Source: Spartinivicinus poritis (GTDB lineage Bacteria; Pseudomonadota; Gammaproteobacteria; Pseudomonadales; Zooshikellaceae). Taken from it: 64,000 nucleotides of DNA. Of the stretch, positions 8,531-17,733 are shown piece by piece (positions within the stretch are counted from its first letter, which is position 1; each line of letters begins with the position of its first letter). The notes beneath the pieces were generated by a model. That model was given only the letters and a program-made list of their open reading frames with translations, made no database searches and was not told the origin of the DNA. The position numbers and the translations under genes are program-made. The DNA is taken from positions 1 to 64,000 of the forward strand of contig NZ_JAPMOU010000019.1 of NCBI RefSeq assembly GCF_028858535.1, given 5' to 3'.

Positions 8531-9673
8531 TTAACTCATAAATAATTCGAGTAAATCATTTAGATACTGAGTACCCAATGGAGTAGGTTTGATTGTGCCC
8601 TTGGATATATCAAGAAGCTCTTTATCCACTGCTATTTGTAAGTCTGTTTTTATTAACTCAACGGAAATTCCTGTGCGCTCACTAAAATAGCTAAGGGGTA
8701 CACCTGCTGTTAGCCGCATGGCGTTCATCATAAATTCTAAGGGAAGTTCTGACGTAGTAATCAGTCGTTCGCCAGCAATAAACGTTTTGTCAGGGTTTAA
8801 ATAGTCTTTAGGTAACCGAGTTTTCCAACGACGTATAATCTGTTGTTGGGTTAAATCAGTCAGTTTACCGTGGGCACCTGCACCAATGCCGATAAAATCG
8901 CCGAATTGCCAATAATTCAAATTATGTTGTGCAGGTCTACCTGGCTTGCTATAAGCAGAAACTTCGTATTGTTGATAATTATGCTGAGCTAATAAAGTCT
9001 GGCCTGCTTGTTGAATATCCCATAGCAGATCATCAATAGGGAGTTTAGGTGGTTTTGAGTAAAAGACCGTATTAGGTTCAATAGTTAGTTGGTACCAAGA
9101 TATATGGGTTGGCTCAGCAGCAATAGCTGTGTTTATATCGGATAACGCTTGTTCAACCGTCTGGTTAGGCAAGCCATGCATTAAATCCAGATTAATATTT
9201 TCAAAGCCAGCTCGTTTTGCAATTTCAACTGCTAGTAGTGCTTCATCTGCATTGTGAATACGCCCAAGCACAGTTAAATGCTTGGGATTAAAACTTTGTA
9301 TACCAATGGATAGACGATTGATGCCAGCCTGGAAGAAGCCTGCAAACTTTTCCTGTTCAAATGTACCTGGATTAGCTTCCAGGGTTATTTCTATCGTTTT
9401 TGTAAATTGTATATGAGTTTTTAGTCGGCTTAATAACTCTTTTATTGCATTAGCTGAAAGCAGGCTGGGAGTTCCGCCACCAAAAAAAATACTCTGTAGT
9501 TCTCGGCCATGAATGTATGGCTTCTCTTGAATAAAGTCCTGAATTAACGCATCAATATAGTCTCTTTCGGGTATTTGTTGTGGTGAGGTGTGAGAGTTAA
9601 AGTCACAGTAGGGGCATTTACGCACACACCAAGGTACATGAATATAAAGACTTAAAGGGGGCAATTTGATCAC
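8531..9673 (-). CDS. hemW: HemW heme chaperone, radical-SAM family
   Basis: 380 residues. It begins with the radical-SAM iron-sulfur motif WCVRKCPYCDFNSH (Cys16, Cys20, Cys23), followed by FFGGGTPSLL, ITLEANPG and NRLSIGIQSF, the usual order in HemW/YggW. The C-terminal HemN-like region (GFGAH-type IGIGAGAHGK, then LEFMMNAMRLTAGV) is present. HemW is related to the anaerobic coproporphyrinogen oxidase HemN but in characterised bacteria acts as a heme-binding chaperone for respiratory enzymes; the short N-terminus lacking extra cysteines supports HemW over HemN. It lies downstream of rdgB, as in Pseudomonas. Confidence 0.93.
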   Translation of the reverse strand: MIKLPPLSLYIHVPWCVRKCPYCDFNSHTSPQQIPERDYIDALIQDFIQEKPYIHGRELQSIFFGGGTPSLLSANAIKELLSRLKTHIQFTKTIEITLEANPGTFEQEKFAGFFQAGINRLSIGIQSFNPKHLTVLGRIHNADEALLAVEIAKRAGFENINLDLMHGLPNQTVEQALSDINTAIAAEPTHISWYQLTIEPNTVFYSKPPKLPIDDLLWDIQQAGQTLLAQHNYQQYEVSAYSKPGRPAQHNLNYWQFGDFIGIGAGAHGKLTDLTQQQIIRRWKTRLPKDYLNPDKTFIAGERLITTSELPLEFMMNAMRLTAGVPLSYFSERTGISVELIKTDLQIAVDKELLDISKGTIKPTPLGTQYLNDLLELFMS

Positions 9674-9733
9674 AATATACGACTTTAGCTAGCTAAATAC
9701 CCAAGAAATTAAAACCATACGAGAATGACATTG

Positions 9734-10339
9734 TTAACTTTTCTTTAGCTTTGCTAACAACTGCTGCATTGCTTGCGCACGATGGCTGAGTTTGTTTTTC
9801 AGGTTTGATGGAAGTTCTGCAGATGTGCAATGCTCAGATGGCACAAAAAATAATGGATCATAACCAAAGCCATTGTCACCACGTACTTCTTCTAAAATGA
9901 TACCTTCCCAAGTGCCATGACAAATGAGAGGGGTTGGGTCTTCCGGGTGCTTTAGATAAACCAGCACACAGTGGAAGCGGGCAGTACGTTCACTGGGGGA
10001 CTTGCCTTCTAGTAGCTGTAATAATTTCTGGTTGTTATCAGCATCTGATGCGGCTTCGCCAGCAAAACGAGCAGAATAAATGCCTGGGGCACCATTGAGA
10101 GCATCTACTTCTAAACCAGAGTCATCAGCAAGTGCTGGCAACCCAGCAATGCTTGAGGCATGTCGTGCTTTTAAAATGGCATTTTCAACAAAAGTAAGAC
10201 CAGTTTCTTCTACTGATTGGATACCAAATTGCTTTTGGGGCAGCATCTTAAAATTCAGCCCCCCCAGTAAGTGTTGAAATTCGTTCAGCTTACCTAAGTT
10301 ATTGCTTGCTAGTACCACTTGCTGAATATTGCCTGACAT
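9734..10339 (-). CDS. rdgB: RdgB dITP/XTP pyrophosphatase
   Basis: 201 residues of the Ham1/RdgB family: N-terminal VVLASNNLGKLNEFQHLL, substrate loop ETGLTFVENAILKARHAS, metal site ADDSGLEVDALNGAPGIYSARFAG and C-terminal FGYDPLFFVP with the SHRAQA motif. The enzyme hydrolyses non-canonical purine triphosphates (dITP, XTP) to monophosphates and so sanitises the nucleotide pool. It starts 7 bp after the DUF4426 gene, pointing to a shared transcript with it, metW and metX. Confidence 0.95.
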   Translation of the reverse strand: MSGNIQQVVLASNNLGKLNEFQHLLGGLNFKMLPQKQFGIQSVEETGLTFVENAILKARHASSIAGLPALADDSGLEVDALNGAPGIYSARFAGEAASDADNNQKLLQLLEGKSPSERTARFHCVLVYLKHPEDPTPLICHGTWEGIILEEVRGDNGFGYDPLFFVPSEHCTSAELPSNLKNKLSHRAQAMQQLLAKLKKS

Positions 10340-10346
10340 AAATAGA

Positions 10347-10796
10347 TTATTCCTCGTATAACTTGTGATGAAAGTTAAGCTCGAAGGGAGACTGATTAGG
10401 ATCGGGTTGAATTTCTACAGTAAATTTTAACTGCTCTTCGTTGGTAAATTCAAAAGGTGCTAGATAATAAACGGCAGTGCCTTCTTCGATTTTTTTAAAG
10501 GAGAGAGTTTGAGACTGTTGAATTAGGTTGATGACTTTTCCGTTCAAAATCGCACTGACTGGCTTGCTGCTGCCTTGTTGCTTTTTTTGTACGGAAATAT
10601 TAATTACACCTTCACGCTTGCCTCTTGGAATGCCATATTGTGCAGCGACATTTGGCTGTAAAAAAGTGCTGTTGAATACGGAGTAATGAACTATGTAGTC
10701 GTTGAACGACTTGGTTTCAGCATTAGCTGATGGGCTTAATAAATAAGCAAAAATCACTGCAACATAACCCATCAAGTTTAATTTGACTCTCATCAT
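10347..10796 (-). CDS. DUF4426 exported protein
   Basis: 149 residues with a signal peptide (VKLNLMGYVAVIFAYLLSPSANA) and a compact beta-rich mature domain (FNDYIVHYSVFNSTFLQPNVAAQYGI...). The conserved phrase beginning with an HYSVFNSTFL-type strand and the location between metW and rdgB match DUF4426 (the P. aeruginosa PA0388 neighbourhood). It is predicted to be periplasmic; no function is known. Confidence 0.75.
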   Translation of the reverse strand: MMRVKLNLMGYVAVIFAYLLSPSANAETKSFNDYIVHYSVFNSTFLQPNVAAQYGIPRGKREGVINISVQKKQQGSSKPVSAILNGKVINLIQQSQTLSFKKIEEGTAVYYLAPFEFTNEEQLKFTVEIQPDPNQSPFELNFHHKLYEE

Positions 10797-10863
10797 GGCT
10801 GACTGCCCTTGTTTGTTAAGCTGACTCTAAGCGGCTATTGATTAAAGTATACTCTAGCTCGTA

Positions 10864-11454
10864 CTAACGAGTGAGATGGTAGATAGCTATTTCCCCAAAC
10901 AGGTTTGGTAATAGCCGTGACAACCAATCACCACGGTGAGTTTGGTCTACTACCATACGGCTAAGAATTTTCACTTGTTTCTGCTGGCAAAGCTCTTCAA
11001 AGTCTTTAAAAGTACAGAAGTGAATGTTGGGGGTGTCATACCAGGTGTAGGGCATGAACTTGGATACAGGCATTTTACCCCGCTGGGTTAGATAAAATCG
11101 ACAACGCCAATGACCAAAGTTAGGGAAAGTGACAATACACTCTCGGCCAATTCTTAGCATTTCTTCTAACACTAAGTGAGGGTAGTGAACAGCCTGTAGT
11201 GCTTGAGCCATTAATACAGTATCAAAACTGTTATCGACAAAGTTACTTAGCCCTTTATCTAAGTCTTGCTCAATAACATTAATGCCTTTCGTAATGCAGC
11301 GTTCGATATTTTCTGGGTCAATTTCTAAACCATAGCCCTGGGTTTGTTTGTGTTCATGCAGATATTTTAGAAAAGAGCCATCACCACAGCCTAAGTCTAG
11401 TACCCTGGATTGAGGGTCAATCCATGCCTGAATAATCTGAAAGTCAGTTCTCAT
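10864..11454 (-). CDS. metW: MetW, methionine biosynthesis methyltransferase-like protein
   Basis: 196 residues with a class I SAM-binding motif ([16 protein letters not shown]) and the MetW signatures [55 protein letters not shown] and the C-terminal [27 protein letters not shown]. MetW is encoded next to metX in many proteobacteria and is needed for full homoserine acyltransferase activity. The two genes overlap by 11 bp here, in keeping with a MetX-MetW complex. Confidence 0.93.
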   Translation of the reverse strand: MRTDFQIIQAWIDPQSRVLDLGCGDGSFLKYLHEHKQTQGYGLEIDPENIERCITKGINVIEQDLDKGLSNFVDNSFDTVLMAQALQAVHYPHLVLEEMLRIGRECIVTFPNFGHWRCRFYLTQRGKMPVSKFMPYTWYDTPNIHFCTFKDFEELCQQKQVKILSRMVVDQTHRGDWLSRLLPNLFGEIAIYHLTR

Positions 11455-12601
11455 TGGCTTTCACCTCATTGGCAATACGCGCTAAATAAGCTTTAAAAGC
11501 ATTTCGATAGCGAGGGATTGGTAATAAAAAGGCGTCATGTCCTTCTGGTGCATCTATGTCCAGGTAGCTCACATTTTTTTTGGCAGAAAGTAGAGCATCA
11601 ACAGTTTCTTTGGAGCGCTCAGGAGAAAAGCGCCAATCTGTCGTGAATGACATGATAAAAAACTGGCAGCTGGCATGGCTTAATGCAGCCACCAGATCAT
11701 CGTTATAATCTTTTGCAGGGTCAAAGTAATCCAGCGCCTTGGTCATTAGTAAGTAAGTGTTTGCATCAAAATTTTCAGAGAAAACTTCACCCTGATAACG
11801 TAAATAACTTTCAACCTGAAACTCTGCACCAAAATCAAAATTAATTGCCCCAGAGCGTAACTCTCTACCGAATTTTTGCCGCATGGCATCATCAGAAAGG
11901 TAGGTGATATGGCCAACCATTCTGGCAAGCATTAACCCTTTTTTAGGGTAATCATTTTGCTTTTTGTACCAGCCATTATGAAAGCCTTCATCGGACATAA
12001 TGGCTTGTCGTGCAACTTCATTAAATGCAATGTTTTGTGCTGTTAGTTTTGGGGCAGAGGCTATAATCACCGCATATTTAAGACGGTCAGGATAATCAAT
12101 TGACCATTGTAGCGCTTGCATACCACCTAAACTTCCCCCAATGATGGCGGCCCACTGCTCAATACCAAGCATGTCTGCTAACCTAGCCTGGCTATTCACC
12201 CAGTCTTTAACTGTGACAATTGGAAATTCTGGGCCATAAAGCTTTTTGGTGGCAGGGTTAATACTGTTTGGTCCAGTGGAACCATGACAACCCCCGAGAT
12301 TATTTAAAGCCACCACAAAAAAGTGGTTGGTATCAATGGGTTTGCCAGGGCCTATGTAGTTATCCCACCAACCTGGTTTTCGATCTTCCATACTATGGAA
12401 GCCTGCTGCGTGGTGGTGACCACTGAGTGCGTGACAAATCAATACAGCATTTGATTTATTGCTATTTAGGTTGCCATAGGTTTCGTAGGCTAACTCATAA
12501 TGAGGCAGAGTTTGGCCACAAGCAAGTTTCAAAGGGTTGTCAAAAATGGCTAGCTGAGGTTCAACCAAACCTACCGAGTCTGGCGGGATTTGTTCTGGCA
12601 T
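11444..12601 (-). CDS. metX: MetX homoserine O-acyltransferase
   Basis: 385 residues, alpha/beta hydrolase fold. The nucleophile elbow [12 protein letters not shown] has Ser157; the oxyanion and substrate region [11 protein letters not shown] and the final Asp/His motif ([13 protein letters not shown]) are intact. MetX activates homoserine for methionine synthesis. Proteobacterial MetX enzymes that work with MetW mostly use succinyl-CoA despite the name acetyltransferase, so the acyl donor is left open. A good Shine-Dalgarno (AGGAG) precedes the start. In the leader, ATACCCT (12624-12630) and AGGGTAT (12646-12652) can pair as a 7-bp stem. Confidence 0.93.
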   Translation of the reverse strand: MPEQIPPDSVGLVEPQLAIFDNPLKLACGQTLPHYELAYETYGNLNSNKSNAVLICHALSGHHHAAGFHSMEDRKPGWWDNYIGPGKPIDTNHFFVVALNNLGGCHGSTGPNSINPATKKLYGPEFPIVTVKDWVNSQARLADMLGIEQWAAIIGGSLGGMQALQWSIDYPDRLKYAVIIASAPKLTAQNIAFNEVARQAIMSDEGFHNGWYKKQNDYPKKGLMLARMVGHITYLSDDAMRQKFGRELRSGAINFDFGAEFQVESYLRYQGEVFSENFDANTYLLMTKALDYFDPAKDYNDDLVAALSHASCQFFIMSFTTDWRFSPERSKETVDALLSAKKNVSYLDIDAPEGHDAFLLPIPRYRNAFKAYLARIANEVKANEN

Positions 12602-12950
12602 GATTAGCTTACTTCACTCCTTTATACCCTTTTTGAATAGTTTTTAGGGTATCTCAAACGAACTGTCGTATAGCAAATGGGGTTTGTGGGCTAAATACCC
12701 AAGATGTAGAGTATAATAAACAGAAGTCAGTACTATAGCTATTGGCTGAGTAAGTTATTTGGAGGGCTTGTGTACACTCCCCAAGAAAGGAAGTAAAAAT
12801 AACTTTTACCGGATGTTATCATTAAAGCGGCTTCACCTTTGTAGGGTGTCGTGAAAGCTGGGAATTATAACTTTGGTGCAAACCAGCTTCCCCCTTTATT
12901 AAAGGGGGAAATAGCATTTGCAACAGTCTGAAGTAGACTACAAAGGGAGG
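12602..12950. other. Intergenic spacer between the dynamin-like gene and metX
   Basis: 349 bp, both flanking genes on the minus strand, so the right part carries the 3' end of the dynamin-like transcript and the left part the metX promoter and leader. It contains the 7-bp stem near metX and a perfect 23-bp palindrome listed separately. I looked for a SAM-type riboswitch before metX and could not build one. A 15-mer (GCTAAATACCCAAGA, 12690-12704) also occurs upstream of hemW at 9692-9706. Confidence 0.45.
12888..12910. repeat. Perfect 23-bp palindrome downstream of the dynamin-like gene
   Basis: TTCCCCCTTTA, one T, then TAAAGGGGGAA: two 11-bp arms that pair perfectly around a single base. It lies about 40 bp past the stop of the minus-strand dynamin-like gene. 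It could act as a terminator, but no run of T follows on either strand, so a dispersed repeat or a protein-binding palindrome is equally possible. Confidence 0.55.
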
Positions 12951-14915
12951 TTACAAAGTAGAAGGCCACTCATCTTGCATTGTCGGTTCTGGCTCAGAGC
13001 TGTTATTAGATTGCCCTAGAAATCCATCCGCTAACTCTAGCTGTTTGGCTGTATCATTAATAAACAAGCTGATTTTTTCTGAACGCCAAAGAATACTTTG
13101 GGCATCCATTGTCAGGTTACGTAACTGGACCATTTGTTGCTCCGTAAGCTGCTTCTGCTCCAAAGTATGCTGAAGTAACGGTTGTAGCACATCGTTTGCC
13201 CAGTGAGTCGTTTCTTCATTTAGCAACTTTAATGTCTGATTAATTTGGTTCAGTAATGTATTGAATAGGCGGGTAGGGATAGGACCTGTTTCTGGCGATT
13301 GAGCGGTTAACTGTTGGTTAAAGCCTTCTGAGCGTGTTTGTAAAGATCGGAACTGTTGAGTGTAGAACTCTAAATCGATATGAGGAACAGGTAAAGTTAG
13401 CTCATCATGCTTTGGTTGATACCGCTCATATAATGAGCTGGCCATTTTGTTTGCCATGCTCACTTCAAGCTTCAAATTATTTAAGTCTAAATATAAAGAC
13501 CGGAAAAAATCAGCAATACCTTGAGCAAGGCCTGCGCCTGGAGTCCACTGCCCACTGAGACTGTTTTTAAGCTTATTAGCGAGTCGGCTAAATTGTGGAG
13601 TGTTGGCTGCGGTGCTTAATAGTTCTGCTTGTCTAGACAGTAAGCGGCGGTTAGATTTTAAAGTAAGTAATCGTTTATGATAATTCTGGAACTCTGCCTT
13701 GGTTTGGGTATTTAATTCTTCAATGATAGCTTTGTTTTCACCAGTGCCTTTGCCAATTAACTGGTGCTGAGCTTTTAAATCTTCTAGCCGTAACCGCATG
13801 GAATCACGGCTGTTCTTCATCATGGCTAGGGTACTCTGCAAAATTGGGGTAGTAGCCAGTTTAGCCTGATGTTCATTAACTCGTTCGCTTAATGCCTGTT
13901 CTAACGCATCAATATTGCTGCGGCTAATTTGTCGTTGATTTTGACGCACTTTACCGAGCAGAGCGTGCTTGGCAGAAACGGGTAAAATGTTCTCTGCGGC
14001 CAAGCCTAGTTTTTTAGCAATAGACTTTTGTCGCTGGGCTATGGTGAGCTGGGCATAGCGTTCACCCTCTAAGTCATCCCATAGTAAGTCAACTTTATTT
14101 AATACGGTCAGCAGCTGGACTGTTGGGTCATCCTGAATTTGTTTTAAGTAAAACTTCCAAACGGCCAAGTCATTAATACTGATGTTTTTCTCTGCACTGA
14201 CTACAAATACTACTGCATGGCTATGATTGAGAATATCCAGTGCCAACTCTGGCTCACAGCCATAACTGTTTAAACTTGGGGTATCAATAATACGCAGCCC
14301 ATGGTTGAGCTGGGGGTGAGCAAAACTAATCACTGCATAACGCCAGGCCGGGATAATCACTTTACCTGGAGTCGTTTCACTGGCTTCTAGAGCACCAGGA
14401 CTAAACCCTAGCTGTCGAGCTTCTTCATAGCTAGCTTGCCGGTTCCGTGACACTTCATTGAATGCCTTGGCCATTTCTGCTGGGTTATTGCCTGGTAGGT
14501 TGATGGTAACCCATTCATCAGGTGATGCTTTATAGCTAGCAATGGTGCGCTCAGTTTTACGTGTTTCAATGGGAAGTAATCTTATATAAGCATGGGTGGC
14601 TGTTTTATCAGATAGCACTTCTGTTGGGCACATGGTGGTTCGACCCACTTCAGAAGGAAACAGCTTTTGCCCAAACTGAGAAGAAAATAAAGCATTGATC
14701 AGCTCTGTTTTTCCCCGAGAAGACTCACCTACAAAAGATAAGGTAACAGCATCGTCAACCAGTTTTTGTTTGGCGCGTAAAATCAGGTCTTCTATCTCTG
14801 GGGAACTAAGTTGGTTTTTAGACAACCAACCAGTATATTGGGAGAGCTGGCTGTTGGCTTTCCGTTTCCAGTCTATATATTGTTCAAGTTGTTTTGTTAA
14901 ACTGCTCGTGTTCAT
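12951..14915 (-). CDS. Dynamin-like GTPase
   Basis: 654 residues. The GTPase motifs are clear: G1 GESSRGKT (63-70), a G2 threonine pair near 93 (GRTTMCPTE), G3 DTPS (211-214) and G4 NKVD (273-276). The G domain is followed by a long helical region (about 345-620) with no obvious transmembrane pair. This is the pattern of the bacterial dynamin family (PF00350-type G domain), whose members remodel or protect membranes; partner and role here are unknown. It sits between metX and yggT, where P. aeruginosa has a short unrelated gene, so it is an insertion relative to that gene order. It is probably monocistronic. Confidence 0.82.
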   Translation of the reverse strand: MNTSSLTKQLEQYIDWKRKANSQLSQYTGWLSKNQLSSPEIEDLILRAKQKLVDDAVTLSFVGESSRGKTELINALFSSQFGQKLFPSEVGRTTMCPTEVLSDKTATHAYIRLLPIETRKTERTIASYKASPDEWVTINLPGNNPAEMAKAFNEVSRNRQASYEEARQLGFSPGALEASETTPGKVIIPAWRYAVISFAHPQLNHGLRIIDTPSLNSYGCEPELALDILNHSHAVVFVVSAEKNISINDLAVWKFYLKQIQDDPTVQLLTVLNKVDLLWDDLEGERYAQLTIAQRQKSIAKKLGLAAENILPVSAKHALLGKVRQNQRQISRSNIDALEQALSERVNEHQAKLATTPILQSTLAMMKNSRDSMRLRLEDLKAQHQLIGKGTGENKAIIEELNTQTKAEFQNYHKRLLTLKSNRRLLSRQAELLSTAANTPQFSRLANKLKNSLSGQWTPGAGLAQGIADFFRSLYLDLNNLKLEVSMANKMASSLYERYQPKHDELTLPVPHIDLEFYTQQFRSLQTRSEGFNQQLTAQSPETGPIPTRLFNTLLNQINQTLKLLNEETTHWANDVLQPLLQHTLEQKQLTEQQMVQLRNLTMDAQSILWRSEKISLFINDTAKQLELADGFLGQSNNSSEPEPTMQDEWPSTL

Positions 14916-15360
14916 TGCTTGGTACCACTACCCTTAAATGCGGCGACTTCCTTTATATTTAGCCAGCTTCTTTAGACCAGTTGTGGGCCTAGTGCTGCAC
15001 ATTCTAAATTAAAAATGCAGCACTATATTTAATTAAACGAAGAGGCGTGGAAAGGGTCAATTAATCACTACAAGAAAATTACAGCACTGTGATAGATAAC
15101 ACGAATTTAAGCCGATAAGTGAAATTGATTGTATAAATAGTGTGAAAGCCTAAGGGAGAGCATAGCCTGCTAATTGTCGTATTCGTTTGGCAGTTATAGC
15201 GTGGTCTTTTACGCTCAGTAGTTACGATGTGTTGTTATACTTGCAGCTTTATTGATGATCAATAAAAGCACTACTCACTGTATACTAAAATAATTTGAAG
15301 TAACTAGTAGGCAGTGCTTGGTACGAATAGCCTAAATCAGCTTCTTTATATTCAAGTTCT
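14916..15360. other. Intergenic region with two inverted repeats
   Basis: 445 bp between the dynamin-like gene and yggT, both leftward. It should hold the end of the yggS-proC-yggT transcript and the dynamin promoter. I see a 10-bp stem (TAGTGCTGCA at 14990-14999 with its complement at 15016-15025) and a 19-bp palindrome (TTTATTGAT, G, ATCAATAAA, 15248-15266). Neither is followed by a T-run on the minus strand. No credible ORF or RNA gene. Confidence 0.5.
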
Positions 15361-15966
15361 TTATATATAGCTAAGAAAAAACCGCAAGCCAATATCTGCT
15401 AAAGCAATCCCCTTTAAAGTATGCACGGTTACCAGCTTTAGAACATAGATGCCTAAAAATACCACCATAATGGAAAAGTCCAAGCCTCCCAAGGGGGGAA
15501 TAACTTGTCTGATTCGTTTGCACATGGGCTCAAATAGCTGATTAAGCAGCATTAGGGCGGGACTGTAGCTACCTGGTGCAATAAAACTTGCTATGGCAAT
15601 GATTATACCTGCAAACATATAAAAATTAAGCAGAATGCCTAATAAGCCAGCAATTGAGGCAACTATTACCATGCCAAAATGTAAACTAAGTGGCGATACC
15701 CCACCAATTAATGAAATTAAATACACCAGAGCGATTTGAACCAGTAAAGCTAGCGCTAAGCTAGCAGTGTCTGAACCCGCTACGCTGGGGATAATACGCC
15801 TTAAGGGTATAAGTGGTGGGTTAGTTACTTTTACCACAGCCTGAGAAATAGGATTGTAAAAATCTGCTTTAATCAGCTGTAAAATAAATCTTAGCAGTAC
15901 CGCAAGTACATAAAGCTCCCCGACAAACCATATTATCAGGCCTAAAACCATTTGCAGTGTATCCAT
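15361..15966 (-). CDS. yggT: YggT-family membrane protein
   Basis: 201 residues with two copies of the YggT domain (PF02325): the first with LLRFILQLIKADFYNPISQAVVKVTNPPLIPLRRIIP, the second with SYSPALMLLNQLFEPMCKRIRQVIPPLGGLDFS. Four to six hydrophobic segments place it in the inner membrane. The family has been linked to ion homeostasis, osmotic tolerance and the cell-envelope/division context, but its biochemistry is unsettled. It follows proC by 42 bp on the same strand, the standard yggS-proC-yggT operon. Confidence 0.93.
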   Translation of the reverse strand: MDTLQMVLGLIIWFVGELYVLAVLLRFILQLIKADFYNPISQAVVKVTNPPLIPLRRIIPSVAGSDTASLALALLVQIALVYLISLIGGVSPLSLHFGMVIVASIAGLLGILLNFYMFAGIIIAIASFIAPGSYSPALMLLNQLFEPMCKRIRQVIPPLGGLDFSIMVVFLGIYVLKLVTVHTLKGIALADIGLRFFLSYI

Positions 15967-16008
15967 AAGTTTTTCTCTAATCCTTAGTGCTAATCGTAAA
16001 CAGTTGGA

Positions 16009-16836
16009 TTACTTATATTCAGTTGCCATTTCTACTGAACGCTGATAACAGGCTTCCATTGCATCATTTACTAAAGATTCAAAGCCATTTTGCTCAAAAA
16101 ACTGAATCGCTTGTTCAGTGGTGCCACCTGGTGACATGATTTGTCGTTTTAATTCAGTAACAGTATATTCGCCTTGCTGTGCCATTAAACCTGCTCCAAT
16201 GGCTGTTTGTGAAGCCAGCTTAATTGCATCTTGCTCAGTAAGTCCCATTTTTTGTGCTGTAGCGACCATTGACTCAAGCAGTAGAAAAAAATAAGCCGGA
16301 GCACTGCCTGAAACAGCCGTTACAGCATGAAGCAGTTCCTCATCTGCAACCCAGGTACTGTTACCAATGGTAGCAAATAGTTCAGTAATAAAGTCTTTAT
16401 CTGCTAGTGTCGTATGCTTATTAGCATAAAGTCCAGTTGCTCCTTTTCCTACTAATGAGGGGGTGTTGGGCATACTGCGAATAACAGCCAGAGAGTCGTC
16501 ACCTGCCCAGCTGGCAATTTGGGTAGTGGGAATACCTGCTGCCACTGATACCAGTAAAGGCTTATTGTTAACAATTACAGGAGATAACTCAGCTAGTACA
16601 TCCTTTAGCTGTTTAGGTTTGACAGCTAATACGACAATATCTGCCTGTTGTACGGCAGCTTTATTATCGAAGGTTGTTTGGATTTGCCACTGAGTAGGTA
16701 TTTTATCCAGCGTGGTTTGGCTGCGTGCAGTTGCCCAAATGGATTGAGATGGATAGCTTTGCTGAACTAATCCGCCAATGATACTTCTGGCCATATTGCC
16801 AGCTCCAAGAAATGCGATTGTCTTATCTGCTTTCAT
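16009..16836 (-). CDS. proC: ProC pyrroline-5-carboxylate reductase
   Basis: 275 residues: N-terminal Rossmann motif IAFLGAGNMARSIIGGL, then VLAVKPKQL and RSMPNTPSLVGKGATGLYA, and the C-terminal family signature beginning ELKRQIMSPGGTTEQAI. The enzyme makes the last step of proline synthesis, reducing pyrroline-5-carboxylate with NAD(P)H. Its start directly abuts the yggS stop, so the two are co-transcribed and likely coupled. Confidence 0.96.
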   Translation of the reverse strand: MKADKTIAFLGAGNMARSIIGGLVQQSYPSQSIWATARSQTTLDKIPTQWQIQTTFDNKAAVQQADIVVLAVKPKQLKDVLAELSPVIVNNKPLLVSVAAGIPTTQIASWAGDDSLAVIRSMPNTPSLVGKGATGLYANKHTTLADKDFITELFATIGNSTWVADEELLHAVTAVSGSAPAYFFLLLESMVATAQKMGLTEQDAIKLASQTAIGAGLMAQQGEYTVTELKRQIMSPGGTTEQAIQFFEQNGFESLVNDAMEACYQRSVEMATEYK

Positions 16837-17544
16837 CTATTTACTCTCTGGTTTAACCGGAGGACGTCGCCCAAAAATTGCAGTACCCACTCTGACATAA
16901 GTAGCACCTTCTAAAATGGCAGCTTCTAGATCATTGCTCATTCCCATTGATAACGTATCGAGAGGAGCTTCTGGTAGCTGCTTTTGCAACAGTTGTAGTG
17001 CACTAGCCAGTTGAGCAAAGTTTGCACGTTGCTGTGCTTGATCTTCTGTGGGGGCAGGAATTGTCATTATCCCTCGAAGTGATAAATGAGGTAACGAGCA
17101 AATAGCACTGGCTAGTTCTGGTAGTTCAGTTAGAGATACGCCTGACTTACTTGCTTCACTGCTAATATTGACTTGTAAGCAAATATTTAAGGGGAGAGTG
17201 TCAATTTCTGCTCTAGCTTCGTTTAGGCGGGTGGCAATTTTCAGTCGATCAACACTATGCACCCAGTCGAAATGGTGGGCAATGGGTTTGGTTTTATTTG
17301 ACTGAATAGGTCCAATGAAATGCCAGGTCAGTGGTAAATCCTGAAGATGTAGTTGTTTATCAAGGGCTTCCTGCAAATAATTTTCACCAAACTCTGTTTG
17401 ACCTGCTTCATAAGCGGTACGAATTAACTCAGCAGGTTTGGTTTTACTAACTGCAAGCAATTTTACTTGTTGTTTATATGAGCTAGCGGCAGCAGCTTTC
17501 GCAATTTGTTGACGAACAGAGTCTAGATTGTTTGCTATGGTCAT
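16837..17544 (-). CDS. yggS: YggS/PLPBP pyridoxal-phosphate homeostasis protein
   Basis: 235 residues of the alanine-racemase-like TIM-barrel family without the C-terminal racemase domain. Visible motifs: LLAVSKTKP with the PLP-binding Lys, FGENYLQEA, WHFIGPIQSNK, and the phosphate-binding end LSMGMSNDLEAAI with GATYVRVGTAIFG. It binds PLP and buffers B6 vitamers and amino-acid pools. First gene of the yggS-proC-yggT operon; divergent from pilT with a 189-bp promoter spacer. Confidence 0.95.
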   Translation of the reverse strand: MTIANNLDSVRQQIAKAAAASSYKQQVKLLAVSKTKPAELIRTAYEAGQTEFGENYLQEALDKQLHLQDLPLTWHFIGPIQSNKTKPIAHHFDWVHSVDRLKIATRLNEARAEIDTLPLNICLQVNISSEASKSGVSLTELPELASAICSLPHLSLRGIMTIPAPTEDQAQQRANFAQLASALQLLQKQLPEAPLDTLSMGMSNDLEAAILEGATYVRVGTAIFGRRPPVKPESK

Positions 17545-17733
17545 TAATAAACACTTTTTAGCTTTCGTGATGTTAGGGGAGCAAGCTTCCCTGATAATAA
17601 ACGATGTGCTAACAAATCAAAATGTTAGGGCCTATTGACTTCAGGCGTTGTATAATTTTGCAGTAACCAATAATTGTTGTAGTAAAACTAGCTGCAGTTG
17701 TATCAAAGCAAGAAAAATAATTGAGGAACCAGC

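Noticed and set aside
9692-12704. 15-mer GCTAAATACCCAAGA present at 9692-9706 and 12690-12704
   Set aside because: Two copies of a short AT-rich word are not enough to call a repeat family or operator; it could be a fragment of a dispersed repeat.
12602-12720. Possible SAM riboswitch before metX
   Set aside because: Only a simple 7-bp stem could be drawn; no pattern of a SAM-I or SAM-II aptamer was seen.
17635-17656. TTGACT and TATAAT before pilT as a sigma-70 promoter
   Set aside because: The spacer is 10 bp, far from the usual 16-18, so the two boxes cannot work together.
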